Shown piece after piece: positions 54,219-64,000 of a stretch of DNA of 64,000 nt (positions within the stretch are counted from its first letter, which is position 1; each line of letters opens with the position of its first letter). The translations under genes were made by a program, and so were the position numbers. This DNA is from Coccinella septempunctata (Eukaryota; Arthropoda; Insecta; Coleoptera; Coccinellidae). The notes below the pieces were generated by a model. The model was not told where the DNA came from, did not search any database, and was given only the letters and a program-made list of their open reading frames with translations. Location of the stretch: positions 13,214,001-13,278,000 of the forward strand of contig NC_058190.1 in the NCBI RefSeq assembly GCF_907165205.1, read 5' to 3'.

Positions 54219-55936
54219 TGCGTCTGGAAGGACACTCTCCTCCCTGATGATGATTGGGTCCGGTCAGCGTGGCTATTTTCGGCTCGACGACAGGGTGGTG
54301 GTGTTGAATTTCCGGATCTACCTTCGGACCTGTCTCCAGAAATTGGACGGTGTGATTCCTGTTGCTGGACTATTGATTCTCTGGATCTGAGTGGCCTTGG
54401 ACGGCCCTCCCCCGGCGGAGAAAGTCGTGTCTGGCCGGCTGGTGTCGGCGGGACTGTTTTCCTATGATCAGTTGTTTGTACCTGCTCTCCGGTATCCACA
54501 GAAAAACTCGCCTGATATCGGTTCAGTTGGCGGGGAGTGTACGTTAGGTGAGGTTCCTCCACGAAACCTGGTTTTGAGGGTGGCCGGGTGTACTGGTTCA
54601 TCTGCCATTGGACGAGTTCAAAAACTTTTCCCTTACGGAGAAGTTCATCATACGTCTTGGTCTCCTGAAAGGCCAAGGCCTGTTGTAAGGGCGGAATCAA
54701 CCTTTGTCGGATGAGTCGGATCTGCTCCACCTCGGATGGTTTTGTATAGGTGAGCTTCTGGAATAAGTTCTGCATCCGGGTAACATACAGAAGCAACTTT
54801 TCCTCAGGACCTTGTGTTCGTCTTTTTATTTCCTCTAACAGATTCTCCTCATAGTTGACAGGCAGAAATGCTTCTTTCAGTTGGTTGCTGAAATCCTCCC
54901 AATCCTCGAAAGTACCTCTCCTGGGAATAAACCAATCCCTCGCATCCTTTCGTAGTAATTCATAAACTGATTCAAAAACTTGTTCCAGGGACACTTTACG
55001 GGATTCAGCCAGCCTCTCCACTTCTTCAAGAAATTCGGTCACACTTCCAGTGCCATCAAAGGAAATGTTCCATTTGTGTACCGGGATAGTTGGTATTGTT
55101 GATCGGGACTCCGGTTCTGATCTGGCAGGTGTAGTGACAATTGGTCGGTCAGGACTTATCCACGGCGCAGGTAAGTGTGGAAAAGACACCCTTCGGGTAG
55201 AATTAATCCATCTACCCGGTGTCAGACCCTCAGGTGTTGTTGTTCTACAGTCCTGTGACTGTGTGAGAGGTATCGCTGGTAACTGTCGCAGAAATGCTCT
55301 ACATGTCTGTCGTGTCTAATTCATGACCTCTTCTAATGTTGGATTCCTTACAGGTGTTCCAGTATGTGAGACATCGACCGCTACAGGAGGATCGACACCA
55401 TCTCCCAAGTCGATAAGCGATGTTTCGACCCTTGACATCCTCTCCGGTTGGATCGGTGACACACCAGGGGAACTGGGCACCTCCACATCCAAGAGAGACT
55501 TCTGATGTCGGTTAGATGTCTGCAGCTGTTCACGATTGCTCTTTTTACGTAGCTCCTCTAGTGTTTCCAACGCCTTAGCTGTAGTTGCCTTCATTTGTCC
55601 AACTAGTTGTAACTGTGTTGTGTCTGCAGTAACAATAAAGTCCAGCCTTCCTCGTATGTGTATTAATCGGGTGTAAATTCGCGAAAATTCGTTAGCTGCA
55701 TTCTCATGATTGAAGTTCTGAAGGGATTCCACCAAATCGGTGAGTTTATTTTGGCAAATCTCAATCTCGGAGGCGGGATTCAATGATGTTGGGGGTAGTA
55801 AAGGTTCATTAGACTGAAGTACTTGTCGTAGTAGACTCCGTTTAGTCATCACAGTACCCGGTATCGATTGTCCTCTCAGTTGTAATTCGTATGTAAGTTC
55901 ATCACTGAGTAACCGGTTCACATCCATGTTCGACAT
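54092..55936 (-). pseudogene. gag of copy B, one nonsense codon
   Basis: ATG at 55936 (MSNMDVNRLLSDEL). The frame is continuous to the end except for a TAG at 55316-55318 where copy A has GAG. Contains a coiled-coil-like N-terminal half, the retrotransposon-gag capsid-like region (LRKDARDWFIPRRGTFEDW, RRTQGPEEKLLLYVTRM) and the CCHC plus second knuckle at the end. It overlaps pol by 127 bases in another frame. Confidence 0.9.
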
Positions 55937-57001
55937 ATTATTTTCAACTAAGTCCGATTCAGAACGCACCAATATTTCACACTCGGTAGGTCTTTCACAA
56001 TCCGTTTAAGTTCTAAGTCCAACCCGGTGAGTTAATAGTTAGCTGACCTACTCACTTAAGTTCGAAGTGGGTATCGGTGTAACCCCAAAAAAAAAAAAAA
56101 AAAATAAAGTCTAAGTCCCGGTGTATCGGAAAAAAATCTAAGTTCAAATCCCGGCGCACCAAAATAATCTAAGTCCCGATGTATCACACCAAAAATTTTA
56201 CAAGTCCAACGTTACTCGAAAAAAACTTCAATCAGTCCCACTAAAGTTCGAAAATATTCGCGAAATACCGCACACACTCGCAAGTCGTTTCGTTTAGTCC
56301 GGAAAATTTCCCGAAATTCGAATCGCACCAGAACGCACAGGTTAACTTCCAAACAGTTTCTCAAGTTCAATATCCAGAAAATAAATCGCAATAATCGAAT
56401 TTCAGTTTTCAGAAAAATCAGAAATAATTGGTAAGTTTCAACAGTACAGGTCAAAAGCAAATGACAGCAGGTAGACAAGTTATCAATAGGGTAATAGGTG
56501 ATTCACTATTAAACCGATAGGTAAATCAAACCTATTAAATTTTACCAATTGTGACAATAAATTTTCAATGTTCGGAAATTCACTCACCTTCAATACGAAA
56601 TTAAAACAGTTCAATTCAATAAATCAGGAATAATAAGAAATCGGAATTAACTTTCACTGATATAACGGCGCAACAACAGTTCAGTTTTCAATAACTCAAT
56701 AAAGTAATCGGCAAAAGGAATAATCACAAATTAATTAAATTATTTCCAATAGGTTTCAACAATAGGAAAATTTTCAGAATATAGTCCAATTCAATTCACA
56801 GTATAACAGTTCAATACAGAGTGGCAGGTAATAAAACACAGATCAAGTTTATTTTTCACAGTTCTCGGTTCAAGAAATAGTTACTCACTGTTCTTAGGTT
56901 TTACTCACTGTTTCGGGAATTCACTCACTGTCCGGTTAATGTTTCTCACCTCTGTTGTTTCCTACTGGATTTTGCACGGTCCCTGCTCGTTGCGCCATTT
57001 T
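55937..57001 (-). other. 5' leader of copy B with PBS and splice donor candidate
   Basis: Immediately after the 5' LTR, minus strand AAAA then TGGCGCAACGAGCAGGGACC (PBS-like; tRNA not identified), and CAGAG|GTGAGA at 56950/56949. Otherwise non-coding. Confidence 0.6.
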
Positions 57002-58673
57002 TGTAACGAGCGTTTCTCGGAGAAGCCTTAATCTCGAGCGCCAGCTATTCTTTTCAATAGGAAGAATAGCAAACCTACCAGGGTAGCTGCTAGTCAGAGA
57101 CAGAGCTCGGTGTTGTCTAGGGTAGTAGCGACAACGAAGAAGTCAAAATCGAACTATGTAAAAGTTTATTCACAACTTCGGAAACTAATTATATGTACAA
57201 GGGAGATATGTGTGATATAAAATATGAGTGATTCTATCAGTGAAAATACATTCGGGAAATCTTATCCGGTCACGAGCACTTTATGAAATTTATACCGGGT
57301 GTAGTGAAAAATTAACGGTTCAATAAAAATGCGCCAACCAGAACTGACGAATGCTAAGGACTTGCTATGCGGTATCGGTGTGTAGTTGTATTTCTCCGGG
57401 AATGAAACACAATAAGAGCGGATCTGTTCGAGACTTTTATTCGCTGCCCCAAGGGTTATAGCACACCATGATTGACAGCGAAGAAAATGTCTATTTTTAA
57501 CGCAACTACGGGATTTCACTGACTACGTGCGGTATCTCTTATTCTCTGCCCCAAGGGTTATAGCACACCATGATTGACAGCGAAGAAAATGTCTATTTTT
57601 AACGCAACTACGGGATTTCACTGACTACGTGCGGTATCTCTTATTCTCTGCCCCAAGGGTTATAGCACGCCATGATTGACAGAAAAGAAGAGATTTCGGA
57701 TTTAACACTTATGACGCGGAACGCGGACAGGGGGGTTGACGGAACTTTCCCTTCAGTACCCCAAGGGCTAGGGCGGACCTGTTCGAGACTTTTATTCGCT
57801 GCCCCAAGGGTTGTAGCACACCATGATTGACAGCGAAGAAAATGTCTATTCTTAACGCAACTACGGGATCTCACTGACTACGTGCGGTATCTCTTATTCT
57901 CTGCCCCAAGGGTTATAGCACACCATGATTGACAGAAAAGAAGAGATTTCGGATTTAACACTTATGACGCGGAACGCGGACAGGGTAAAGAACGATAAAA
58001 TACAACAGGAAACGATACAGTACAGCAGTGTCAAAGTTAAAGAAGTAACGGCGTAGGTCTAACAAAGAAACTGAACGGTACAGACGGGGACCTACCTCCT
58101 TTGTTTCAAGCACTCGAAACTCAAAGGATTTAAAAAGAAAAACTAAAAAATTAACTCTAAGCACTGATGCAAATAACACAAAATGATTATTCTCAACGGC
58201 GAAAGTACTACGGAAAATCAACTGAATTTATAATAGAAGTTAGAAACCACGTTAGAAAGCGAAATGTACTCAAGCGAAAGGAAAGCACTGAAGTAAAATT
58301 CAAAAAGTCACCCGAAGAACTGAAGTAACAGTCGAAAAGTCGAAAAGTGACCGTCGCGGGGGGAAAATTTGCTTTTATAGGCATATCCCCTCCCACGGTA
58401 AAAATCTGAAAATTCCAGAATACGACAAGACTGAAAAACGTCGTCAGCTCCGGTTTATCGCATATCAACAGATGAAAAACGTTGAAATCTTCAGCGGCAT
58501 GTAAGAAAAACAACGTAAAATACAGATAAGCGGTTTTTTACATTTACTCTGCCGGTCGGAATGAACGTACGGAATATTCGAGAATTAAAATATTTTCAAA
58601 GACGGAAATTTAAAAACGAAAAAATGCACTAAGATGAACTCCAATTTTCCTCAGAAAACTGGGGTTCATTACA
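57002..58673 (-). repeat. 5' LTR of copy B (1672 bp)
   Basis: Same length as the 3' LTR, two differences seen. Confidence 0.95.
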
Positions 58674-59101
58674 GTGTTCATATAATTTTTTCGTTCCAGC
58701 TTTGACTAATTCGGCGTAGATATCACCTGGGCCAAGGGATTTTTCAGAGACTTGACTATTTCTTCAATTTCTGTTATTGTAACTTTCAAGGGTGATGAAA
58801 TGATATTTATTTTTGTTGTGTTATCCTCGTTGGGAAACTCCGGTCTTTGTTCGGTTAATAGGTCCTTGAAGTACTTTTCCCACTGTTCTGTTGTTATAGG
58901 TGATATAAGGTCTTTTTTCCTATTTGTTCTCATATTTTTAATTAGTCTCCAGCTCTCTGTACTTTTCCTTCCTCCGATGTAGGTGTTTATTTTTTGGCAG
59001 TTCTTTTCCCACATTTCGTTCTTTTTTTGGGTAATCAATTTTCTTACTACAGCTTGTGCGTTTCTAAATCGAAGATGATTAGCATGGCGAAACCTAAACA
59101 T
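58674..59101 (-). pseudogene. RTE-like LINE, region before the RT core
   Basis: Encodes the linker between endonuclease and RT: KSTESWRLIKNMRTNRKKDL, TTEQWEKYFKDLLTE, ITEIEEIVKSLKN, then after a 1-base frameshift NPLGPGDIYAELVKAGTKK. It continues on the other side of the LTR element at 49247. Confidence 0.75.
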
Positions 59102-60845
59102 TTCACCGTTATATGAAAATAAAAGCCAATAAGTATCAATAACATTATATTCGCTCAGAGAGCCAACCTGTAAGCCTCAAAGAATCAGTCACATCCGGAT
59201 GTTTCTTCTAGAATGCCATTCCTTATTTCAAGAATTCATTTATTGAATGAATGGAATGCATTAAGCAATAAGTCAACAGACAGGGCAAAAAAATTTCAAC
59301 TTATGTTTATGTGTGGGATTATTCGTCTATTTCCTTATGTCACAGTATTACACAAAAAATCAATATTTTCAACATTTTAATTGAAAAGGATATTAAGCTC
59401 AGTGGCTCATTTCAGGAAAAAAGCATAAGAAAAGTAAAGGATATATCAGGAGAAAATAAAACCTATTGGTGTTATTAATAAGACTAATTTAAACACACTC
59501 ATATAGAAACATCAAATCGGTGAATGGACCACAACATTCGGGAATCAAGCAAAAAACAATATTGAACGACAGTATTATCTTTTTCTCCTTCTAATCATTG
59601 GACATATGCCCACACAGTCTAATTTCATTTATCAGATTACAGAATTGGGGAATTCCAGAACATATGTTGACATGTTGACCACGCGCGGTACATTAAAATT
59701 TGATAAGTGAAATTAGAGTGTTATGACCATATTTTTAATATTTAGAAGAGAATACTTGTCGTTCAATATCGTTTTCCGCTTGATTCTCGAATATTGTTGT
59801 CCATACTGCGATTTGCTGTTTTTAGTTGGGCTGAGCCCTATTTTTCATATATCTCATGTATATTGTTATTTGTAGTTTTAATTATTCTGATGTGGTAAGT
59901 TATTCCATATGTGTTATTTTTAGTTCTACCTTACAAATGGTTTTATCGAACTGAATGGATTGCGGAATATAGATTTTCATTTATTCGATAAATCTTATTT
60001 GAATACAAGATATTACCCAGTTTTATCATTATGACCATTACGTACCATGAAAATACCAAAAACTTAAAGAACCCAACTCTTGTATCTGAGTTAGACATAT
60101 GTAATGAACATTTGACGTATTATAAAATAAAAGTATTTCTCATGTTTTCTCGTATAATGCGTCATGTTCGAGTAATTTGAAGTTCAAAAATTAAAAAGTA
60201 TAAGTACAAAACCTAATTCTTTTGGTTGACAACCTGTTGACATTGTAAAAAGAGTGTCATGTTTTCAATTTTCCACATTTCATTATATAACTGAAAAATT
60301 ACATCTATACTACATGACGATTATTCAGGAAATTCAAATGCAGATTCAGAGAGATGTAACTTATGAACGACCGAATCTGGAATATTTAATCTATTCTGAT
60401 ACTCGTTGTAATTAGGTAGGTTGAGCTATCATTATATCTAAAAGTTTCTAATCATTCCTATTCTACATCAATCACTTTGTTACTATATTATTTACTGAGC
60501 TTTCTAAAACGTCAATATCTTTTTTCTTTTTTTTCATATATGATTTCGACGTGGAGAAGCGAGCATCACAATGAAAGAGTCCGATCATATAAATAGCTTA
60601 TTAGGTCAATAAATTCACTTCCATTACACTTTGATGGGGACAGATTCTTGCTGAGGTTTTTATCTCGGTTCTTTTGTATCATACATAGATACAGATATTA
60701 CCAATAAGGTTTCCAGTTGCTTACACTGAGATTTCACATGAGGAATAGGTTTTGCGATCAATAAGTCTATTTCTTCTAAAGTACCATATTTTTGATACAT
60801 TTTATCCTCAATATGTATTTCCATTTTGCTGACTTATAATTATAG
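59102..60845. other. Non-coding sequence, nothing recognised
   Basis: AT-rich. Searched on the minus strand for the upstream acyltransferase exon without success. No repeat boundary seen. Confidence 0.45.
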
Positions 60846-61014
60846 TGTTACGAATTGAATATAAGTTGCCATGACTGTCAAGGAGACAGTTCTTAAAAAA
60901 AAGTGTGACATAGGAAAATAGACGAATTAGTATTGTAGTGTTTTATATAAATAAAGGATCGTTTGGAATTGTACATTAACAGTTTTACTGAAAACGAACC
61001 CCAGTTTCGTAACA
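60846..61014 (+). repeat. 5' LTR of the small Gypsy element
   Basis: About 90% identical to the 3' LTR by eye, so older than copy B of the large element. Confidence 0.9.
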
Positions 61015-61058
61015 GTTGGTGTCAGAAGTGGGATTTCAGTGAATATTTCCAATAATTG

Positions 61059-62215
61059 ATGATAAATACACGGAGTACAAACAACGATCACATGGAGGCC
61101 GTAATGGAAATGATCAAACAGCAGTTTGCTGAGCAAGAAAGTCGAATGTTGAGAGAAAAGCAAGAGGAAGAGGAAGAACGTCGTCTGAAAGAAAAACAAG
61201 AGGAAGAGGATCGTCGACAGAAAGATGAAGAACGGCGGCAGAAAGAAGAGGAACGACGTGAAATAGAAAAACAAGAGGAGAAAGAACAAAGAGAACAACA
61301 AAAAATATTTCTTGAACAGATTTTCCAGAAAACCGAAGGAATAGTTGTATGCCTAAAGGAAGAAATCAGTGCGGTACGAGAAGATGTAAAGGAAGAAATC
61401 GATATAGTTTGGAAAACGGTGAAAGGAATAGAGGGAAAAATAACACAAGAAGTTGATGCGGTGCGAGAAGAATTAGACAAGAAAATCGCATCATTGAAAA
61501 TACAAGATCAGCATAACAGGGTTGTAACATCACATAATTACCTGAAACCACCGATTTATGATGGTCAATCACCATGGTCCCTGTACCATAAACAGTTCGA
61601 AGCGGCGGCAGCATCCAATGGATGGATCGATCAGGAAAAGGCTACTGCACTCATAGTGGCTTTGAGAGGACCTGCACTTGCAATACTGCAGACTATCTCA
61701 GATGACCAACATCGCAAGTATGGTGATCTCATCGTGGCTTTAAAGTTGAGGTATGGTAATCAACATCGGGAACAACTCTATAGGACACAGCTTAAAACAC
61801 GAGTACAGAAATCTAATGAGAGCCTGCAGGAATTTGAAACCGACGTTCAAAGTCTGATCCAGCTCGCCTATCCAGAGGCCCCGAAGGGTTTCAAAGAACA
61901 ACTGGCGGTGCAAACATTTATTGATGGCTGAAATACAGAGGACTTTGGGATTGACAAGTTTTAAAAGATGTAGTGAAGCTCTAGTTCGCTCATTGGAAGT
62001 GGAAGCGGCCTTCAATACCTCCGCAAGGCCCAAAATGAGAACAGTATCAATCGAAGAGTCGCCTCAGGAAGATAATCTGAGCAGGAGTATATCACAGGTG
62101 CTCAAAATATTAGAGAAAATGGAATCCAGATAAAGTAGTGTCGCCAGCCAACCAAGAAGAAATTGCTTCAGATGTGGGAGGAGCGGACATTTCAAGAGGG
62201 ACTGTAGGGTGAGGA
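61059..62215 (+). pseudogene. gag of the small Gypsy element
   Basis: The N-terminal half is a long charged coiled coil (Glu/Arg/Lys-rich, about residues 20-90), followed by a gag domain (PPIYDGQSPWSLYHKQFEAA, VALRGPALAILQ, LKLRYGNQHREQLYRTQLK). A frameshift near 61925 and a stop at 62131 break it before the CCHC knuckle CFRCGRSGHFKRDC (about 62168-62209). Confidence 0.85.
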
Positions 62216-62342
62216 TACCACCTCGCTCGTCATCACCTACCAGAACACCTCCACGATCATACTCACCTGCGAGGACAGAAACATCTAGAGAGTCTTCAAA
62301 CAGGTACCAGGAAAACTTAAATTAGCTAGCATATCGGGGCGC

Positions 62343-63533
62343 ATGCTGGCTAGCGATAACGAAGCCCCCAGGATCATCCAAGTCAATACGATTAGAAGAA
62401 CTACCGAGAGTCTGACCATCAAGGGAAAGGTGAACCAAAAATACTTTATATGCACTGTAGACACTGGTGCATCAGTATCCCTGGTCCGCAGCGGTATCCT
62501 TGAACCAAGCACAGTAAGACCACCCACATCCAATTTCGTTCTACGAACAGTCACCGGAGAGAATGCACCGATTCGAGGTGAGGCCGATATCACATTGACA
62601 CTCGGAAGACTAAGAATTATGAGGACGGTCTTTGTAGCAGAAATAGAAGACGAATTCATTCTTGGGATGGATTTGATATGTGATTATGGATTTTCTTTCA
62701 ATGGTGAACAGAGAACCATGAAATTTGGAGGTGAAGAATTCATTTTGACAAGACCACGTTCAGAAGCCTGTAAACATTGCCAGCGTATTGAACGCCATGA
62801 AGGAGTTGCCGATGTAAGACGAACGACAATGATACCTGGACAACTGGACTACCGAACACATGAGACAAAAGCATCAAGGACTTTCTATATTGGAAAGAGA
62901 ACGGATCTGATAGACCCTCCTGGAGGAATATTTCACATAGAGATCCTATCTCTATGTGCAATGGGGGTACAATGGGATTCTCTGGTTGTGGAAAATGGAT
63001 TTCTCAAACGGGTATGGGAATCAGCTTATGGGAGGTCCCCAATTTCCCAATTGGTTTTGCCCAGAAAGAAGACAGGTGAAGTTTTGAAAAAATTTCATGA
63101 GGGAAAATCAGGAGGACATATGGGAGTCAACAAAACCTTGGACAAAATCAGGCAGAGATTTTACTGGGTCCAATGCAGGGATGATGTAGAAAGCTGGTGC
63201 AGAAGGTGTCAAAAATGTGGTGCCGTGACCACTGTGACCAGGATGAAAGCTCGTTATGATTTAAAAGCTAATTCAGGAGGAATCAAAGAAGGAGACCAGG
63301 TTTGGCTGTACAACCCACGTAGAAAGAGAGGTGTGTCTCCAAAGCTGACACCGTTTTGGAAAGAACAGTACAAAATCAAGAAGATAATCAACGACGTGGT
63401 TTACAGAGTGCAACGTAATCCTGGGACCAAGATGAAGGTTGTTCATTTGGAAAGACTGAAGACGTATCATGGTGAAACCATGGTTTTTGATCGGGACGAT
63501 CAAATTTGGAGGGAGGGCAGTGTTACGAATTGA
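62343..63533 (+). CDS. Protease plus truncated integrase of the small Gypsy element
   Basis: 396-residue intact frame. Retropepsin VDTGASVSLVRSG and FILGMDLICDYGFS. Then the linker before integrase, the zinc domain (GGHMGVNKT, CRRCQKCG), and directly the C-terminal domain (GDQVWLYNPRRKRG, SPKLTPFW, VVHLERLKTYHG). The DDE core and all RT/RNase H are deleted, yet the frame stays open. Confidence 0.88.
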   Translation: MLASDNEAPRIIQVNTIRRTTESLTIKGKVNQKYFICTVDTGASVSLVRSGILEPSTVRPPTSNFVLRTVTGENAPIRGEADITLTLGRLRIMRTVFVAEIEDEFILGMDLICDYGFSFNGEQRTMKFGGEEFILTRPRSEACKHCQRIERHEGVADVRRTTMIPGQLDYRTHETKASRTFYIGKRTDLIDPPGGIFHIEILSLCAMGVQWDSLVVENGFLKRVWESAYGRSPISQLVLPRKKTGEVLKKFHEGKSGGHMGVNKTLDKIRQRFYWVQCRDDVESWCRRCQKCGAVTTVTRMKARYDLKANSGGIKEGDQVWLYNPRRKRGVSPKLTPFWKEQYKIKKIINDVVYRVQRNPGTKMKVVHLERLKTYHGETMVFDRDDQIWREGSVTN

Positions 63534-63688
63534 AATTAAGTTGAAATGACTGTCAAGGAGACAGTTATAAAAAAAGGGTGACATAGGAAAATAGACGAAT
63601 TAGTATTGTAGTGTTTTGTATAAATTGAAGGATCGTTTGGAATTGTTAATTAATATTTTTACTGAAAACGAACCAAAGTTTCGTAACA
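63521..63688 (+). repeat. 3' LTR of the small Gypsy element
   Basis: The TGTTACG start overlaps the end of the pol frame. Confidence 0.9.
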
Positions 63689-64000
63689 ATATAAATATGC
63701 TTGAATGTTGAATTTTTACAAAAAAATTATCAACTTGTTGAATGTTGACTTTCTTCTTTTATAGTTCAATTTCTGATGTAATAGAAATTTGGAGCTAGCA
63801 TGACTTTTAATTCTGTAAACAATTTCACGATAGAAACTGTAAATTTACATTGAAAGTGAATAAAACGAAAAGTATGTAGGTATAGTAGCCTAAACGCCTG
63901 TGAATTCAAAATTCACTCCAGTCATATACCTATCTACTTATTCTAGACAATAATGGAATTCAAATATATTTTCTTATTCACTACATTTGTTTCTGATTCA
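63689..64000. other. Non-coding sequence, nothing recognised
   Basis: AT-rich, no supported feature. Confidence 0.4.

Larger units (their letters stand above)
49248..58673 (-). mobile_element. LTR retrotransposon copy B (same family as copy A; kinase deleted, RT absent), very recent
   Basis: LTRs 49248-50919 and 57002-58673, both 1672 bp, flanked by GTGT at 49244-49247 and 58674-58677. Only two LTR differences were found by eye (49255 T versus A; about 49615 A versus G). Internal region 6082 bp: leader, gag with one nonsense codon, PR-IN pol with one nonsense codon, remnant of the zinc-knuckle ORF, antisense ORF region, polypurine tract GATGGAGGGGG. Confidence 0.95.
47890..59100 (-). mobile_element. 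RTE-like LINE fragment split by LTR element copy B
   Basis: Two parts (59100-58674 and 49247-47890) restore one reading region across the LTR element when one GTGT copy is removed: the residues on either side read AGTKKLYEH then LRKLFTDCINGAQVPSEWK. 5'-truncated at about 59100. It has an AT-rich 3' end next to the I-like LINE. Confidence 0.8.
60846..63688 (+). mobile_element. Small defective Ty3/Gypsy LTR retrotransposon (2.8 kb)
   Basis: LTRs of 169 and 168 bp (60846-61014, 63521-63688), TGTTACG...CGTAACA ends. PBS TGGTGTCAGAAGTGGG starts two bases after the 5' LTR; polypurine tract TGGAGGGAGGG before the 3' LTR. Flanks ATAG and ATAT are at best an imperfect target duplicate. RT, RNase H and the integrase core are absent. 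Confidence 0.9.

Noticed and set aside
1..64000. tRNA, rRNA or CRISPR features
   Set aside because: None seen; the repeats here are transposon ends, tails and tandem LTR units.

Overview
The window is animal, almost certainly insect, nuclear DNA: AT-rich, with long introns, no operons, and a very heavy load of young and nested transposable elements. The only host gene I can support is a minus-strand acyltransferase-3 / nose-resistant-to-fluoxetine (NRF-6)-like membrane protein. Five consecutive exons (45835-45667, 31248-31055, 29974-29830, 23810-23621, 6066-5924) have consensus splice sites and perfectly compatible phases. They are separated by introns of 14.4, 1.1, 6.0 and 17.6 kb that are packed with mobile elements. 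First and last exons were not found.

Layout: 1-3813 is a CR1/Daphne-like LINE (5' end off-window). 6174-7671 and 20155-22630 are two copies of a terminal-inverted-repeat element. Between them, at 7815-20111, lies copy A of an unusual LTR retrotransposon, coding on the minus strand. 24860-26002 holds two MITEs. 26185-28815 is a decayed GTF2IRD2-type hAT gene with a LINE piece inside. 31440-32332 and 34088-34842 are further inverted-repeat elements. 35155-45190 is a ZMYM1-like hAT transposon broken by a Harbinger-type MITE and by a second CR1-like LINE, which itself carries an RNase-H LINE fragment. 46097-59100 is a nest: an I-like LINE with a Penelope-like insert (bearing a hammerhead-like motif), and an RTE-like LINE split by copy B (49248-58673) of the same LTR retrotransposon. 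60846-63688 is a small defective Gypsy element.

The most interesting object is the LTR retrotransposon seen twice (copy A, copy B). Both copies code for Gag, protease and a complete integrase, but reverse transcriptase and RNase H are cleanly missing at the same place. The family therefore looks non-autonomous yet recently mobile: the two 1672-bp LTRs of copy B differ at only two positions that I found, and it has a perfect 4-bp target duplication. In the env position copy A carries an intact Ser/Thr protein kinase ORF with all catalytic motifs. Next to it is a second ORF whose double zinc knuckle has exactly the spacing of the element's own Gag knuckle. Each has a splice-acceptor-like site at or just before its start. 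On the opposite strand near the 3' LTR is a TATA-led, two-intron antisense ORF. Copy B has lost the kinase by a 1.8-kb deletion. A kinase-carrying, RT-less, spliced LTR element is the candidate undescribed system.
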